A DNA stretch of 64,000 nucleotides from Sedimentitalea sp039941015 (GCF_039941015.1 NZ_JBDVFI010000020.1), one strand, 5' to 3'; counted from the first letter of the stretch, positions 44,194-53,965 are shown. Made by a program: numbers and translations. Notes: generated by a model not told the origin, from the sequence alone.

Positions 44194-45282
44194 ATGCAGC
44201 AAAATACTCAGGTTTCAACATTGCCGATGGCGACAACACGCGATGTCGCCACACCGTCTCAACTGACCAAGCCGAGTGCGGTGCTCGACACCAAGGCGAA
44301 GGCCGCGATTGTCGTACGGCTCCTCCTGAACGAAGGAGCCGATCTACCACTTGAGGATCTGCCCGACGATCTGCAAGCCCGGTTGATCCAGCAGATGGGG
44401 TCAATGGGGCTGGTTGACAGGACCACGCTACATTCCGTTGTCGAAGAGTTCGCCGATGTTCTGGATGGCGTAGGGCTTTCCTTTCCTAATGGACTGGCCG
44501 AAGCGATCTCGGTCATGGATGGCAAGATCAGCCCGCAAACCGCCGCGCGATTGCGCAAAGAGGCAGGTGTGCGGCAGGCCGGTGATCCGTGGGCACGCCT
44601 GAAATTGCTACCCATCGAAGACCTCGTTCGCGTAGCACAGGCTGAATGCACCGAGATTGCCGCGGTTCTGCTGTCAAAACTCGATACCCCCAAGGCGGCT
44701 GCGTTGCTTGGCGCCCTGCCCGGCCCGCTGGCGCGGCGCATCACCTATGCGGTGTCACAAACAGGACATGTTACCCCTGATGCCGTGGACAGGATCGGCC
44801 TGTCGCTCGCCGCGCAGCTGGATCACAAGGCACCGGTCGCCTTTGATGACGCTCCTGGCGCACGAATCGGCGCCATTCTCAATCAATCTGCTGCTGCGAC
44901 ACGTGACGACATGTTGACAGGGCTGGACGAGACGGATTCTGAATTCGCCACAACGGTGCGCAAATCAATCTTTATCTTTACCCATATTCCCGAACGGGTA
45001 CGGCCGCGCGATGTGCCGGGACTTGTCCGAGCAGTAGATCAGAATGTTCTGGTCACAGCTCTTGCCGCAGCCAGCGACGATGGCACCAAGGCGACCGCCG
45101 AATTCCTGCTTGGAAACATGCCCAGCCGTCTTGCCGACAGTGTCCGTGAAGAAGTGCAAGAAAAAGGCAAGGTCAAGGCGCGGGACGGCGAAGCGGCTAT
45201 GACCGAGATAATTGCGGCAATCCGGATACAGGAACAGGCCGGGGAACTGGAACTGATCGTTCCTGAGCAAGAGCAGGAGTGA
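44194..45282 (+). CDS. fliG: FliG-family flagellar motor switch protein, orphan
   Basis: 362-residue FliG-like protein. The N-terminal domain starts AAIVVRLLLNEGADLPL, the middle domain spans about 130-210 and the C-terminal torque domain contains KSIFIFTHIPERVRPRDVPG and LVRAVDQNVLVTALAAA (about 257-293), then NMPSRLADSVREEVQ. The canonical EHPQ middle-domain motif is ECTE (151-154) here. FliG forms the rotor ring that meets the stator. No other flagellar gene lies within the window, so it is outside a flagellar cluster. The match is by pattern and a divergent role remains possible. Confidence 0.78.
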   Translation: MQQNTQVSTLPMATTRDVATPSQLTKPSAVLDTKAKAAIVVRLLLNEGADLPLEDLPDDLQARLIQQMGSMGLVDRTTLHSVVEEFADVLDGVGLSFPNGLAEAISVMDGKISPQTAARLRKEAGVRQAGDPWARLKLLPIEDLVRVAQAECTEIAAVLLSKLDTPKAAALLGALPGPLARRITYAVSQTGHVTPDAVDRIGLSLAAQLDHKAPVAFDDAPGARIGAILNQSAAATRDDMLTGLDETDSEFATTVRKSIFIFTHIPERVRPRDVPGLVRAVDQNVLVTALAAASDDGTKATAEFLLGNMPSRLADSVREEVQEKGKVKARDGEAAMTEIIAAIRIQEQAGELELIVPEQEQE

Positions 45283-45587
45283 AACATACCGGTATGGTCG
45301 GTGAGCCTACTACATTTTCCATCAGCTAACGATCTTAAGAAATTGATTTTAATAAGGTTTAGATGATCCATCTCCAGGCCGGAACGCTTTACGGACTTGT
45401 CTAAGATGGCCGGTTCGTGAACTTCGAGATCACGCACACTAGTCAGCCAGTCAACCCACTATTGCCAATCAAGCGCTACACATCCTTGCTGCCCGATAGA
45501 CACTGAGGCAAGCAGCGCCTATCAGGGTCCGATGAGCATGTGCGCAGCCCGACCTAAACAAACTAGAACCGCAAACTGGGCGTTGAG
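45283..45587. other. Spacer between fliG and an EamA gene
   Basis: 305 bases without a gene I can support. CATACCGGTATG (45285-45296) is a perfect 12-bp palindrome directly after the fliG stop. The 45340-45365 stretch is AT-rich. A promoter for the EamA gene is expected but not identified. No terminator with a T tract was found. Confidence 0.5.
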
Positions 45588-46457
45588 ATGAGCGATCTCG
45601 CTATCACGGATGTGCGCAATCGGGCAATTCTGCTCATGATCATGGCGATCTTCTGCTTTACCTTGATGGATGCTTCGGCCAAGGCTCTCGCCCCGCGCAT
45701 CGGGGTCCTCCCAACCGTATGGGCACGCTATGCCGGGCAGATGGCTCTGGTGCTGATCCTCGTCGCACCTCGTCTGAAAACCGTAGCCCGGACGAGCCAG
45801 CCGGTCCTGCAGTTTCTTCGCTCGATCCTGCTGATGAGCGCAACAGCTTTCTTCTTTACCGGCATAAGCATGATCCCTCTGTCAGACGCGGCCGCGCTGA
45901 TGGCGCTTAATCCGGTTCTGATTACCCTTGGCGCCGCTCTGTTCCTGGGCGAACCCCTTGGCGTGCGCCGTATTGGCGGCATCATCGTTGCACTGATCGG
46001 TGCCTTGATCATCATCCGTCCTGGCAGTTCGGTGTTTTCACTGTCGGCCTTGCTGCCGTTGGCTGCTGCTGGCTGCTACTCGGCCTATTCCTTGCTCACC
46101 CGGCGGCTCGGGGCTGCAGAAGACGTCTGGACTTCGCTCTTCTACACTGGGCTCGTCGGCACGGTCTTGTTGACGCTCGTGGTCCCCTTTGTCTGGCAGA
46201 CGCCCGATCTGATCGCATGGGGTCTGATCGGCCTGATCACCCTTTTCGGTACCTTTGGGCAGCTCGCGCTGATCCGTGCGTTCAGTCAGGGAGAGGCCAG
46301 CATGCTGGCTCCCTACTCTTACACCGGGCTGGTTTTTGCTGCTCTATGGGGAGCTTTGTTCTTTGCCGAATTGCCCGACGCGTGGACCATCTTTGGCGCT
46401 CTTGTGATCGCAGGAGCGGGTCTATATGTCTGGCACCGCGAAACCTTTCGCCGTTGA
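45588..46457 (+). CDS. EamA-type drug/metabolite transporter 3
   Basis: 289-residue DMT exporter with about ten helices. Helix 1 is in AILLMIMAIFCFTLMDASAK; the first repeat ends LNPVLITLGAALFLGEPLG and the second includes MLAPYSYTGLVFAALWGALF. The ATG lies at 45588 with only a weak GGGCG upstream. The acyltransferase gene follows 9 bases later on the same strand. Its substrate is unknown; it is the third EamA gene in the window. Confidence 0.85.
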   Translation: MSDLAITDVRNRAILLMIMAIFCFTLMDASAKALAPRIGVLPTVWARYAGQMALVLILVAPRLKTVARTSQPVLQFLRSILLMSATAFFFTGISMIPLSDAAALMALNPVLITLGAALFLGEPLGVRRIGGIIVALIGALIIIRPGSSVFSLSALLPLAAAGCYSAYSLLTRRLGAAEDVWTSLFYTGLVGTVLLTLVVPFVWQTPDLIAWGLIGLITLFGTFGQLALIRAFSQGEASMLAPYSYTGLVFAALWGALFFAELPDAWTIFGALVIAGAGLYVWHRETFRR

Positions 46458-46466
46458 GAGCCTTGA

Positions 46467-47357
46467 ATGCCGGCAGAATTTTCTGATCTTTCCCGACTTG
46501 AACGTGTCAAATACTACACGGCAAACTTGTTTTTGCGCACCTTGATCGGCGGTTTCAAACTGGTTCCCTATCCTCAACGCGTCAGTGCAATGGGCTGGTT
46601 GGTTGCCCGCGTCATGGCCCCACTCGCAGGATTTGACCGACGGGTCAGGGACAATCTCCGGCTGACCTGTCCTAACCTGACCGAAGCCGAAGTCCGCCAC
46701 TTGTGCCGAGCGGTGCCCAACAACGCCGGGCGGTCTCTTATAGAACTCTATTCGGGCCAGGCCTTTGTTGACCATGCAAAGGCCGCTGATGTCAGCGGGC
46801 CCGGGCTGTCAGCCCTCCATGAGGCCCGCAAGGCTGGGCGGCCCGTCATACTGATGACAGGCCATTTCGGCAACTATGACGCCGCACGCGCCAAATTGAT
46901 CTCGATGGGGTTTGAAATGGGGGCGCTCTACCGCCGCATGGCCAACCCCTATTTCCATGAACATTATGTCAAGACGATTTCAGGCATCGGAACGCCAATG
47001 TTTGAACAGGGCCGCCGCGGCATGATCGAAATGGTGCGTCATCTTAAACAGGGCGGCATCATTGCAATTGTGGGTGATTTGCACGTGCAGGAAGGCGTTG
47101 AACTCGACTTTTTTGGCCAGCCCGCAATTACCTCGACAGTGCCTGCTGAACTAGCGCTAAAGCAGGATGCTGCGCTGATCCCGGTCTATGCTATCCGCAA
47201 ACCCGACGGTCTCAATTTTGAGATCGTGATGCACGAACCGATCGCACATTCCGATCCTGTGACGATGACCCAAGAGATCAATAACGGGTTGGAGGCATTG
47301 GTCCGTGAACATATGGACCAATGGTTCTGGATTCACCGGCGCTGGAAAGCGGCTTAG
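46467..47357 (+). CDS. LpxL/HtrB-type acyltransferase
   Basis: Lipid A biosynthesis-type (LpxL/LpxM) acyltransferase of 296 residues with an N-terminal membrane segment. The catalytic H-x4-D motif is in MTGHFGNYDAARAKLISMG; the second block is QGRRGMIEMVRHLKQGGIIA and GDLHVQEGVELDFFGQPA follows, then PVYAIRKPDGLNFEI. It should transfer a fatty acyl chain to lipid A or a related lipid on the inner membrane. It is not linked to lipid A genes here. An ATG at 46467 follows the EamA gene by 9 bases, so co-transcription is likely. Confidence 0.88.
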   Translation: MPAEFSDLSRLERVKYYTANLFLRTLIGGFKLVPYPQRVSAMGWLVARVMAPLAGFDRRVRDNLRLTCPNLTEAEVRHLCRAVPNNAGRSLIELYSGQAFVDHAKAADVSGPGLSALHEARKAGRPVILMTGHFGNYDAARAKLISMGFEMGALYRRMANPYFHEHYVKTISGIGTPMFEQGRRGMIEMVRHLKQGGIIAIVGDLHVQEGVELDFFGQPAITSTVPAELALKQDAALIPVYAIRKPDGLNFEIVMHEPIAHSDPVTMTQEINNGLEALVREHMDQWFWIHRRWKAA

Positions 47358-47359
47358 AG

Positions 47360-48061
47360 CTATTTGGCAACGGCCGCCGCCACGATTTCTCCCGGCCCGG
47401 TACTTTGCAACAGGACGACGACGGGCAGGTCTCCCTCCAGATCAGTCTGCACCTCATAGGGTTCTGCACCGTCCCATTCGCCTAAATTGGTCCAATCCTC
47501 GACAACATTAGCATAGTCCAGCTTATGACCGGCATTCTCACCGCGTGTGATGTTCGCCGTCTTCAAAGGCGAATACCGAACAAGCTGAACCATCACAGGC
47601 CCATCAAGCGGTCGAGACACTGGCGCGGCGCGGATGGTCACGCGTGATCCGTTGCGTTCTGCGCTCAAGGCGACGACCGCCGGAGATGATTTTTCGCGAT
47701 CAATGATCTCGGCGACTTCCATCGGGTGCGCCCCAACGACATCGTCGACGCCATTGATAATCATCTGCGGGGTATAGACCACCTCACGACCTGCCACGTG
47801 GGCATAGCCCCTCTGACGCTTGGTATGGGACGCGAGGGCGTATTCATCTTTCCAGCCGATATAGTCCCAATAGTCCACATGGAGCGCCAGCGCGATGACT
47901 CCTTTATGCTCTGCAAGCTTGTGCAGGATGGCATCGGCCGGCGGACAGGACGAACAGCCCTGAGAAGTGAAGAGTTCGACAACTACAGTTCGGCCCTGCG
48001 CGCTCAGAGATGCCGAAAAGAGCGCACAATAGGCGAGCGTTGCCACTAAAATCAGCTTCAT
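47360..48061 (-). CDS. DUF1223 thioredoxin-like secreted protein
   Basis: 233 residues from ATG 48061, chosen because the signal peptide LILVATLAYCALFSASLSAQ starts here; an ATG 63 bases upstream is less likely. The mature domain begins VVVELFTSQGCSSCPPADAI, with the CSSC redox motif of a thioredoxin-like fold, followed by ALHVDYWDYIGWKDEYA and YTPQMIINGVDDVVGA, both typical of DUF1223. It probably acts in the periplasm in a thiol-related role that is not established. It ends 2 bases from the convergent acyltransferase stop. Confidence 0.88.
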   Translation of the reverse strand: MKLILVATLAYCALFSASLSAQGRTVVVELFTSQGCSSCPPADAILHKLAEHKGVIALALHVDYWDYIGWKDEYALASHTKRQRGYAHVAGREVVYTPQMIINGVDDVVGAHPMEVAEIIDREKSSPAVVALSAERNGSRVTIRAAPVSRPLDGPVMVQLVRYSPLKTANITRGENAGHKLDYANVVEDWTNLGEWDGAEPYEVQTDLEGDLPVVVLLQSTGPGEIVAAAVAK

Positions 48062-48291
48062 GATGGATTGTCTTCCCTGTTGTGCAAACCGGTCTATCCA
48101 TGGAAACATAGAATGACCAATCAAGGTTTGTTGAAATCACAGAACCGGCATGCGCAGGCTGCCATCCCCTTTGGCATGCACGCGTTGTGAAACGTCGCAC
48201 CAAGCGGATCACTATTGATCCTGCGCCGGTCCTGATGCACACAAATACTAGCCAATTCCGATTTCCACGACTCTTCAGAGGGAGGCCAAAG

Positions 48292-51039
48292 ATGCCCATT
48301 ACCGTTGGACAGGACACAGCCAAGGCACGCAAAACGCTGAGCGTGAATGGCAAGACGATTTCCTATTACTCGATCCCCGCCGCCACCGAGGCCGGACTTG
48401 GAGATTTCTCGAATCTTCCGGCGGCCTTGAAGGTCGTGCTGGAGAACATGCTGCGCTTTGAGGACGGCAAGACCGTCAGCATTGACGACATCAAGGCCTT
48501 CGCCGAATGGGGAGCAAAGGGCGGCAAGAACCCGCGCGAGATCGCCTATCGGCCGGCCCGCGTCCTGATGCAGGATTTCACCGGCGTTCCCGCAGTCGTG
48601 GATTTGGCCGCGATGCGCGACGGGATCGTTGCCCTTGGCGGTGACCCGCAAAAGATCAACCCGTTGAACCCCGTGGACCTCGTGATCGACCACTCGGTCA
48701 TGATCGACGAATTCGGCAACCCGCGCGCGTTCCAGATGAACGTCGATCGTGAATACGAACGCAATCTTGAGCGGTACACCTTTCTCAAGTGGGGGCAATC
48801 GGCCTTCAACAACTTCCGCGTCGTGCCACCGGGAACTGGTATCTGCCATCAGGTGAACCTCGAATATCTCTCGCAGACCGTTTGGACAGACGTCGACCAG
48901 AATGACGAAGAGGTCGCCTATCCTGACACCCTGGTCGGCACCGACAGCCACACGACCATGGTCAATGGTGCAGCGGTTCTGGGCTGGGGCGTTGGCGGGA
49001 TCGAGGCCGAGGCGGCAATGCTGGGTCAGCCGATTTCGATGTTGATTCCTGAGGTCGTGGGTTTTGAACTGACAGGTCAGATGGTCGAAGGCACCACCGG
49101 CACCGATCTGGTGTTGAAAGTGGTCGAGATGCTGCGCGCAAAAGGTGTGGTCAGCAAGTTCGTCGAATTTTACGGCGCGGGGCTGGATCACCTTCCATTG
49201 GCCGACCGCGCAACCATCGCCAACATGGCGCCGGAATACGGTGCGACCTGCGGTTTCTTCCCGATCGACAATGAAACTTTGCGTTATCTGCGGAACACCG
49301 GACGTGACGAAGATCGGATTGCCTTGGTCGAAGCCTATGCCAAGGAAAATGGCATGTGGCGCGGTGACGACTACGCCCCGATCTATACCGACACGCTGTC
49401 GTTGGACATGGGGACCATCGTTCCAGCCATCTCCGGCCCAAAACGTCCGCAGGATTACACAACACTGGACAAGGCCGCATCGGCGTTCATGGACGTTGTT
49501 GCCGAGTATCGCGGCATCGACACCCATGATGCCGCTTTGGACATGGCGGATGAAGGGCCCACCCCGGTTCTGACACGAGATCCGCGGAAATCGGCGAAGG
49601 TCAAAGGCGAAGACTATGAATTGCGCGACGGTTCGGTCGTGATCGCCTCGATTACCTCCTGCACCAATACTTCCAACCCCTATGTGATGATCGGCGCCGG
49701 ATTGGTGGCACGCAAGGCACGCGCTCTGGGGCTCAATCGCAAGCCATGGGTCAAAACCTCGCTGGCACCCGGTTCGCAGGTCGTTTCCGCCTATCTCGAA
49801 GCCGCCGGTTTGCAGGAAGATCTTGATGCCATCGGCTTCAACCTCGTGGGTTATGGCTGCACCACCTGTATCGGCAACTCTGGTCCGATCCAGAAGGAGT
49901 TGAGCGAAGCCATTTCCGACGGCGATCTGGTGGCCACCAGCGTGCTGTCAGGCAACCGCAACTTTGAAGGCCGGATCAGCCCGGATGTGCGCGCCAACTA
50001 TCTGGCGAGCCCGCCGCTGGTCGTGGCCTATGCGCTCGCCGGTGACATGAACGTGGACATGGTTAATGACCCGTTGGGTCAGGACAAGGATGGCAATGAC
50101 GTCTTTCTCAAAGACATCTGGCCCACATCCAAAGAAGTTGCCGATCTCGTTGCCGCCACCGTCACCCGCGAGGCGTTTCAGGAAAAATACGCTGACGTGT
50201 TCAAGGGCGACGAGAAATGGCGTTCGGTCGAAACCACCGACGCAGAGACCTATGACTGGCCGCCGACATCGACCTACGTGCAGAACCCGCCCTACTTTCA
50301 GGGCATGAGTCCCGAGCCGGGCGTGATCAGCAACATCGAAGGCGCCCGCGTTCTGGCGCTTTTGGGCGACATGATCACAACCGACCACATCAGCCCTGCG
50401 GGATCTTTCAAGGAAGAAACTCCCGCCGGTCAATATCTGATCAGCCATCAGGTGCCTGTCCGCGAATTTAACTCTTACGGTTCGCGGCGGGGCAACCACG
50501 AGGTCATGATGCGCGGCACCTTTGCCAATATTCGCATCAAGAACGAGATGCTGACTGGGGTCGAAGGTGGCTATACCAAAGGGCCCGATGGTGAGCAGAC
50601 ATCGATCTTTGACGCGGCCATGGCGTATAAAGAGGCCGGAACGCCTTTGGTGATCTTTGGCGGCGAGCAATACGGCGCAGGATCCAGTCGGGACTGGGCA
50701 GCCAAGGGTACAGCCCTGCTGGGCGTCAAGGCTGTGATTGCCGAGAGCTTTGAGCGGATCCACCGTTCGAACCTCGTCGGCATGGGCGTTATCCCGTTCG
50801 AGTTCACGGGCGGCGACACACGCAAGTCGCTCGGTCTGACTGGTGACGAGACGGTCTCGATCTCGGGGCTGGACACGATCACGCCGCTGGAAGACGTGCC
50901 GTGCAAGATCACCTTTGCCGATGGCTCCGAAAAAGAAATCACGATCAAGTGCCGGATCGATACGGCAATCGAAATCGAATATGTCGAACACGGTGGTGTG
51001 CTGCATTACGTGCTGCGCAACCTTGCCAAAGCCGGTTGA
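48292..51039 (+). CDS. acnA: Aconitate hydratase A
   Basis: TCA-cycle aconitase of 915 residues, AcnA/IRP type. The iron-sulfur cysteines are in SITSCTNTSNPYVMIGAG and GYGCTTCIGNSGP; ADMITTDHISPAGSF-type sequence (GDMITTDHISPAGS) and GGEQYGAGSSRDWAAKG mark the swivel domain. The ATG at 48292 follows GAGGGAGG by 6 bases; 105 bases of in-frame upstream sequence are not conserved-looking. A terminator lies after the stop. Confidence 0.97.
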   Translation: MPITVGQDTAKARKTLSVNGKTISYYSIPAATEAGLGDFSNLPAALKVVLENMLRFEDGKTVSIDDIKAFAEWGAKGGKNPREIAYRPARVLMQDFTGVPAVVDLAAMRDGIVALGGDPQKINPLNPVDLVIDHSVMIDEFGNPRAFQMNVDREYERNLERYTFLKWGQSAFNNFRVVPPGTGICHQVNLEYLSQTVWTDVDQNDEEVAYPDTLVGTDSHTTMVNGAAVLGWGVGGIEAEAAMLGQPISMLIPEVVGFELTGQMVEGTTGTDLVLKVVEMLRAKGVVSKFVEFYGAGLDHLPLADRATIANMAPEYGATCGFFPIDNETLRYLRNTGRDEDRIALVEAYAKENGMWRGDDYAPIYTDTLSLDMGTIVPAISGPKRPQDYTTLDKAASAFMDVVAEYRGIDTHDAALDMADEGPTPVLTRDPRKSAKVKGEDYELRDGSVVIASITSCTNTSNPYVMIGAGLVARKARALGLNRKPWVKTSLAPGSQVVSAYLEAAGLQEDLDAIGFNLVGYGCTTCIGNSGPIQKELSEAISDGDLVATSVLSGNRNFEGRISPDVRANYLASPPLVVAYALAGDMNVDMVNDPLGQDKDGNDVFLKDIWPTSKEVADLVAATVTREAFQEKYADVFKGDEKWRSVETTDAETYDWPPTSTYVQNPPYFQGMSPEPGVISNIEGARVLALLGDMITTDHISPAGSFKEETPAGQYLISHQVPVREFNSYGSRRGNHEVMMRGTFANIRIKNEMLTGVEGGYTKGPDGEQTSIFDAAMAYKEAGTPLVIFGGEQYGAGSSRDWAAKGTALLGVKAVIAESFERIHRSNLVGMGVIPFEFTGGDTRKSLGLTGDETVSISGLDTITPLEDVPCKITFADGSEKEITIKCRIDTAIEIEYVEHGGVLHYVLRNLAKAG

Positions 51040-51062
51040 TCCAGCTCTTATCCTGACTGATC

Positions 51063-51086
51063 GGGCGCCCCACGAGGCGCCCTTTT
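51063..51086 (+). terminator. Intrinsic terminator of acnA
   Basis: GGGCGCC (51063-51069) and GGCGCCC (51076-51082) form a 7-bp stem with a 6-base loop followed by TTTTC, 23 bases after the acnA stop. Confidence 0.82.
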
Positions 51087-51106
51087 CATGTGATGAAAGG
51101 AACGAA

Positions 51107-51796
51107 ATGAAACAGGTTGCCTTGATCACCGGAGCCGCCCGAGGGATAGGCCGCGCTATTGCCACGGATCTCGGTCAGGATCACGCGCTGGCAATCACTT
51201 ATCGCAACAGCGATCCCTCCGGGTTGCTGAACGACCATCCGGACACCCTTGCCATCAAGACCGATTTCACCCAACCGGATGCGGCGCAGCAGGTGATTGA
51301 TGCCATCCTCGCCAAGTACGGGCGTATCGATACGCTGGTTTTGAATGCTGGTGCCATATCGGCTGATGACGCACCTGACCCAAGCGAGGTGTTTCAAGTC
51401 AATCTGTTGGCCAATGACGCCTTGTTAAAGGCAGCGCTGCCGCATCTGAAACCCGGTGCCTCGGTCATCGCCATATCGTCAGTGAATGCGACCTTGCCCG
51501 CGATGTCGGCCGTTCTCTATTCCGCAAGCAAGGCGGCGGTGAACACATGGGTGCGCGGGATGGCCAGGAACCTTGGTGCACAGGGGATACGCGTCAACGC
51601 TGTTGCGCCCGGAGCGATCAACACGCCGGATGCGCCACGCGATGCGGACCTGACGCAGCTGTTTGTCGACAACACGGCATTGGGACGCATCGGCCGCCCC
51701 GAAGACATCGCCAAGGCCGTGCGGTTCCTTGCGTCAGATGCCGCAGGTTTCATCACCGGCGAAGTGCTGACGGTGTCCGGCGGATATCGTCTGTAA
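51107..51796 (+). CDS. SDR-family oxidoreductase
   Basis: Short-chain dehydrogenase/reductase of 229 residues. The nucleotide-binding motif is ITGAARGIGRAIA (about 7-19); the NAG motif is LVLNAGAISAD; the catalytic serine is in VIAISSVNAT and the Tyr-x3-Lys pair in LYSASKAAV. GGxxL-type C-terminal sequence (VLTVSGGYRL) is typical. It follows the acnA terminator, so it is likely a separate unit. Substrate unknown. Confidence 0.9.
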   Translation: MKQVALITGAARGIGRAIATDLGQDHALAITYRNSDPSGLLNDHPDTLAIKTDFTQPDAAQQVIDAILAKYGRIDTLVLNAGAISADDAPDPSEVFQVNLLANDALLKAALPHLKPGASVIAISSVNATLPAMSAVLYSASKAAVNTWVRGMARNLGAQGIRVNAVAPGAINTPDAPRDADLTQLFVDNTALGRIGRPEDIAKAVRFLASDAAGFITGEVLTVSGGYRL

Positions 51797-51802
51797 AAGC
51801 GC

Positions 51803-52342
51803 CTATTGCACGGTTGCAGCTTCGATCGCGGGCCGCAGCGTTTCGTCGATGATCCGTTGGGTAACCGGCCCGGCAATGCGCAAGAGGATCGTACCCGAAT
51901 CGTCGATCAGATAGGTTTCAGGCACGCCATATACCCCCCAGTCCAGCGCCATACGACCTTCGAGGTCAGCGCCGACTCGCGCATAGGGATCGCCCAACTC
52001 AGTCAGGAACGCCATCGCATTGGCCGTTTCATCCTTGTAGTTCACGCCGTAGATCGGCAACCCTTCTTCAGCGAGCGCCTCAAGGTTGGGATGTTCGACC
52101 CGGCAGGGCGCGCACCAGCTTGCCCAATAGTTGACCAGCTTAACGCCGTCGCCACGCAATGTGGCATCGTCAAACGAAACCTTGTTTGGCAGTTCAGTCA
52201 ACACCACCGGCGGCGCGGGTTGGCCCTTGCGCGCAGAAGGCAAAGCCTCGGGGTCGTCGCGGAACATGCCGACGGCAGCCAGTAGCGCAAAGCCCGCAAA
52301 GATCAGCGGCGGGGCGATCATCAGGGGCGAAATTTTAGCCAT
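51803..52342 (-). CDS. ccmG: CcmG (DsbE) thiol:disulfide interchange protein
   Basis: Membrane-anchored thioredoxin-like protein that reduces apocytochrome cysteines for haem attachment. It has 179 residues. N-terminal anchor LMIAPPLIFAGFALLAAVGM is followed by a periplasmic domain with the redox motif Cys77-Ala-Pro-Cys80 (WASWCAPC), then YGVNYKDET and GVYGVPETYLIDDSG with the cis-proline. The ATG at 52342 lies inside ccmD (8-base overlap). It is the last gene of the ccmABCDG run. Confidence 0.94.
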   Translation of the reverse strand: MAKISPLMIAPPLIFAGFALLAAVGMFRDDPEALPSARKGQPAPPVVLTELPNKVSFDDATLRGDGVKLVNYWASWCAPCRVEHPNLEALAEEGLPIYGVNYKDETANAMAFLTELGDPYARVGADLEGRMALDWGVYGVPETYLIDDSGTILLRIAGPVTQRIIDETLRPAIEAATVQ

Positions 52343-52493
52343 TGCGCGACATCCGTTTTTCAATCTCCGCCATCTCGGCACGCACACGGCGCCCGCGCCA
52401 TAGGCTCAAGGCAACCAACAGCGCCAACAACAGAATGGACGCGACATACGCCGAAATCACGGTGTCTGCGTATTTGCCAAGATCAGGCATCAT
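52335..52493 (-). CDS. ccmD: CcmD small haem-exporter subunit
   Basis: Short membrane protein of about 51-52 residues that helps CcmABC release haem-loaded CcmE. A single helix (VISAYVASILLLALLVALSL) is followed by a basic cytoplasmic tail (WRGRRVRAEMAEIEKRM), the family pattern. ATG 52493 or 52490 are both possible; each overlaps the ccmC stop. It lies exactly between ccmC and ccmG. Confidence 0.9.
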   Translation of the reverse strand: MMPDLGKYADTVISAYVASILLLALLVALSLWRGRRVRAEMAEIEKRMSRNG

Positions 52494-53263
52494 GCCCCTA
52501 CCCTTTCTCGCGCCAGCAACGCCTTGATGCGGCGAGCGCGAATTTCGGTTCCGGTGCGATAGAGCAGCAACGCGATGAACAACAGGACGAATCCGACGAT
52601 GCACAGGAACAGCGGGTAAAAGAACACGTTGCTCACCTTTTCCTCAGTATCACTTCCGGTTACAGCCCCGGTGCGCATGATTGATGCGCCCTGATGTAGC
52701 CCTTGGTTCCAGAAGTTCACAGCATAGCGTGAAAGGATCGCGAAAACAGAGCCGACAAGGCACAGAACCGATGTCAGATCGGCGGCTGTGTCCGGGTTAT
52801 CGATTGCTTCCCACAAGGCGATATAGCCCAAGTAGAACAGGAACAGGATCAGGAACGACGTCAGGCGCGGATCCCACGCCCACCACGTACCCCACATGGG
52901 CTGGCCCCAGATCGCGCCAGTGGCCAGCGCGATCATCGTCATTACCACGCCGATGGGTGCTGCGGCGCGTGCAGCCAGCGCGCTGACATGATGCCGACGG
53001 ACCAGCCAGATCAGTGATGTGACCAACATCATCAGCCACGCATTGATTGCCATCAGCGCGGCAGGCACATGCAGATAGATGATCTTGACGGTCGATCCCT
53101 GCCGATAGTCATCCGGGGTAAAAAAGAACCCCCAGACCAATCCGACAACGAGGCAGGCAATTGCCGCGCTCCAGACATAGGGCTGAACCCGCTCCGACGT
53201 GGTCAGGAACTTTTTCGGGTTGGCGTATTCCCAGAGGGCGTTGGCTTTGGTTGCGAGTGACAT
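52490..53263 (-). CDS. ccmC: CcmC haem-handling membrane protein
   Basis: Six-helix inner-membrane protein of 257 residues that loads haem onto CcmE. The family core is MWGTWWAWDPRLTSFLILFL (the WWxWD haem-binding motif) with IIYLHVPAALMAINAW before it and GASIMRTGAVTGSD later. The start ATG is at 53263. It is 45 bases downstream of ccmB and overlaps ccmD. Confidence 0.96.
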   Translation of the reverse strand: MSLATKANALWEYANPKKFLTTSERVQPYVWSAAIACLVVGLVWGFFFTPDDYRQGSTVKIIYLHVPAALMAINAWLMMLVTSLIWLVRRHHVSALAARAAAPIGVVMTMIALATGAIWGQPMWGTWWAWDPRLTSFLILFLFYLGYIALWEAIDNPDTAADLTSVLCLVGSVFAILSRYAVNFWNQGLHQGASIMRTGAVTGSDTEEKVSNVFFYPLFLCIVGFVLLFIALLLYRTGTEIRARRIKALLARERVGA

Positions 53264-53308
53264 GAGAGTTATCTAGTCCGAGTTGGGGCGCTTCTCAATT
53301 GACAAAGG

Positions 53309-53965
53309 TCAACGCAAATTGACGCGCAGCACCGCGGCACTGGCAAATGGCAGCAAAGCCACCGTCGCGGCGGTGATCCCGGCCAGCATCAACAGCGGTG
53401 TGGCCGTGTCCATGCCAATGGCCCCGCGCCGCGCGACCTCGGCCCCAAAAATCAACGTCGGCACGTAAAGCGGCAGCACCAGCAACGACAACAGCAACCC
53501 GCCCCGTTTCAGACCTACTGTAAGAGCCGCGCCAAATGTACCAATCACAGACAGGGCCGGAGTGCCAACCAACAGTGAGGCGACGAGCCAGAAAAACCCC
53601 GGCCCCGGCAGGTTCAACAGAACCCCCAGCACAGGCGCCGCCAGCACCAGCGGCAACCCGGTCGTGATCCAATGCGCCAGCGCCTTGATCGTGACGACTG
53701 CTTCTAGCGGCAGGGGCGCAGTGGCCAGAAGGTCAAGTGATCCATCCTCCCAGTCCAGCGCCAGCAACCGATCCAGCGATAGCAGGCAGGCCAATAGCGC
53801 ACCGAGCCACAGCACGCCGGGCGCGATGGTGGCGAGAAGGGACGATTGCGGCCCGACGCTGAACGGGACAAGCACCGTGAGAATCAGAAAAAACGCCAGT
53901 CCCAGCCCAAAGCCCCCGCCGGCGCGAAACGCCAGTTTCAGATCGCGCAGCAACAGGGCAATCAC
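53309..53965 (-). CDS. ccmB: CcmB haem-exporter membrane subunit
   Basis: Membrane partner of the CcmA ATPase, 218 residues and six hydrophobic helices. Family stretches are ALLLRDLKLAFRAGGGFGLG at the N-terminus, FSVGPQSSLLATIAPGVLWL and EDGSLDLLATAPLPLEAVVT. It overlaps ccmA by 4 bases, supporting fixed stoichiometry. Confidence 0.94.
   Translation of the reverse strand: MIALLLRDLKLAFRAGGGFGLGLAFFLILTVLVPFSVGPQSSLLATIAPGVLWLGALLACLLSLDRLLALDWEDGSLDLLATAPLPLEAVVTIKALAHWITTGLPLVLAAPVLGVLLNLPGPGFFWLVASLLVGTPALSVIGTFGAALTVGLKRGGLLLSLLVLPLYVPTLIFGAEVARRGAIGMDTATPLLMLAGITAATVALLPFASAAVLRVNLR

Noticed and set aside
48121..49527. Minus-strand reading frame of about 468 codons
   Set aside because: It is opposite acnA and has no family resemblance.
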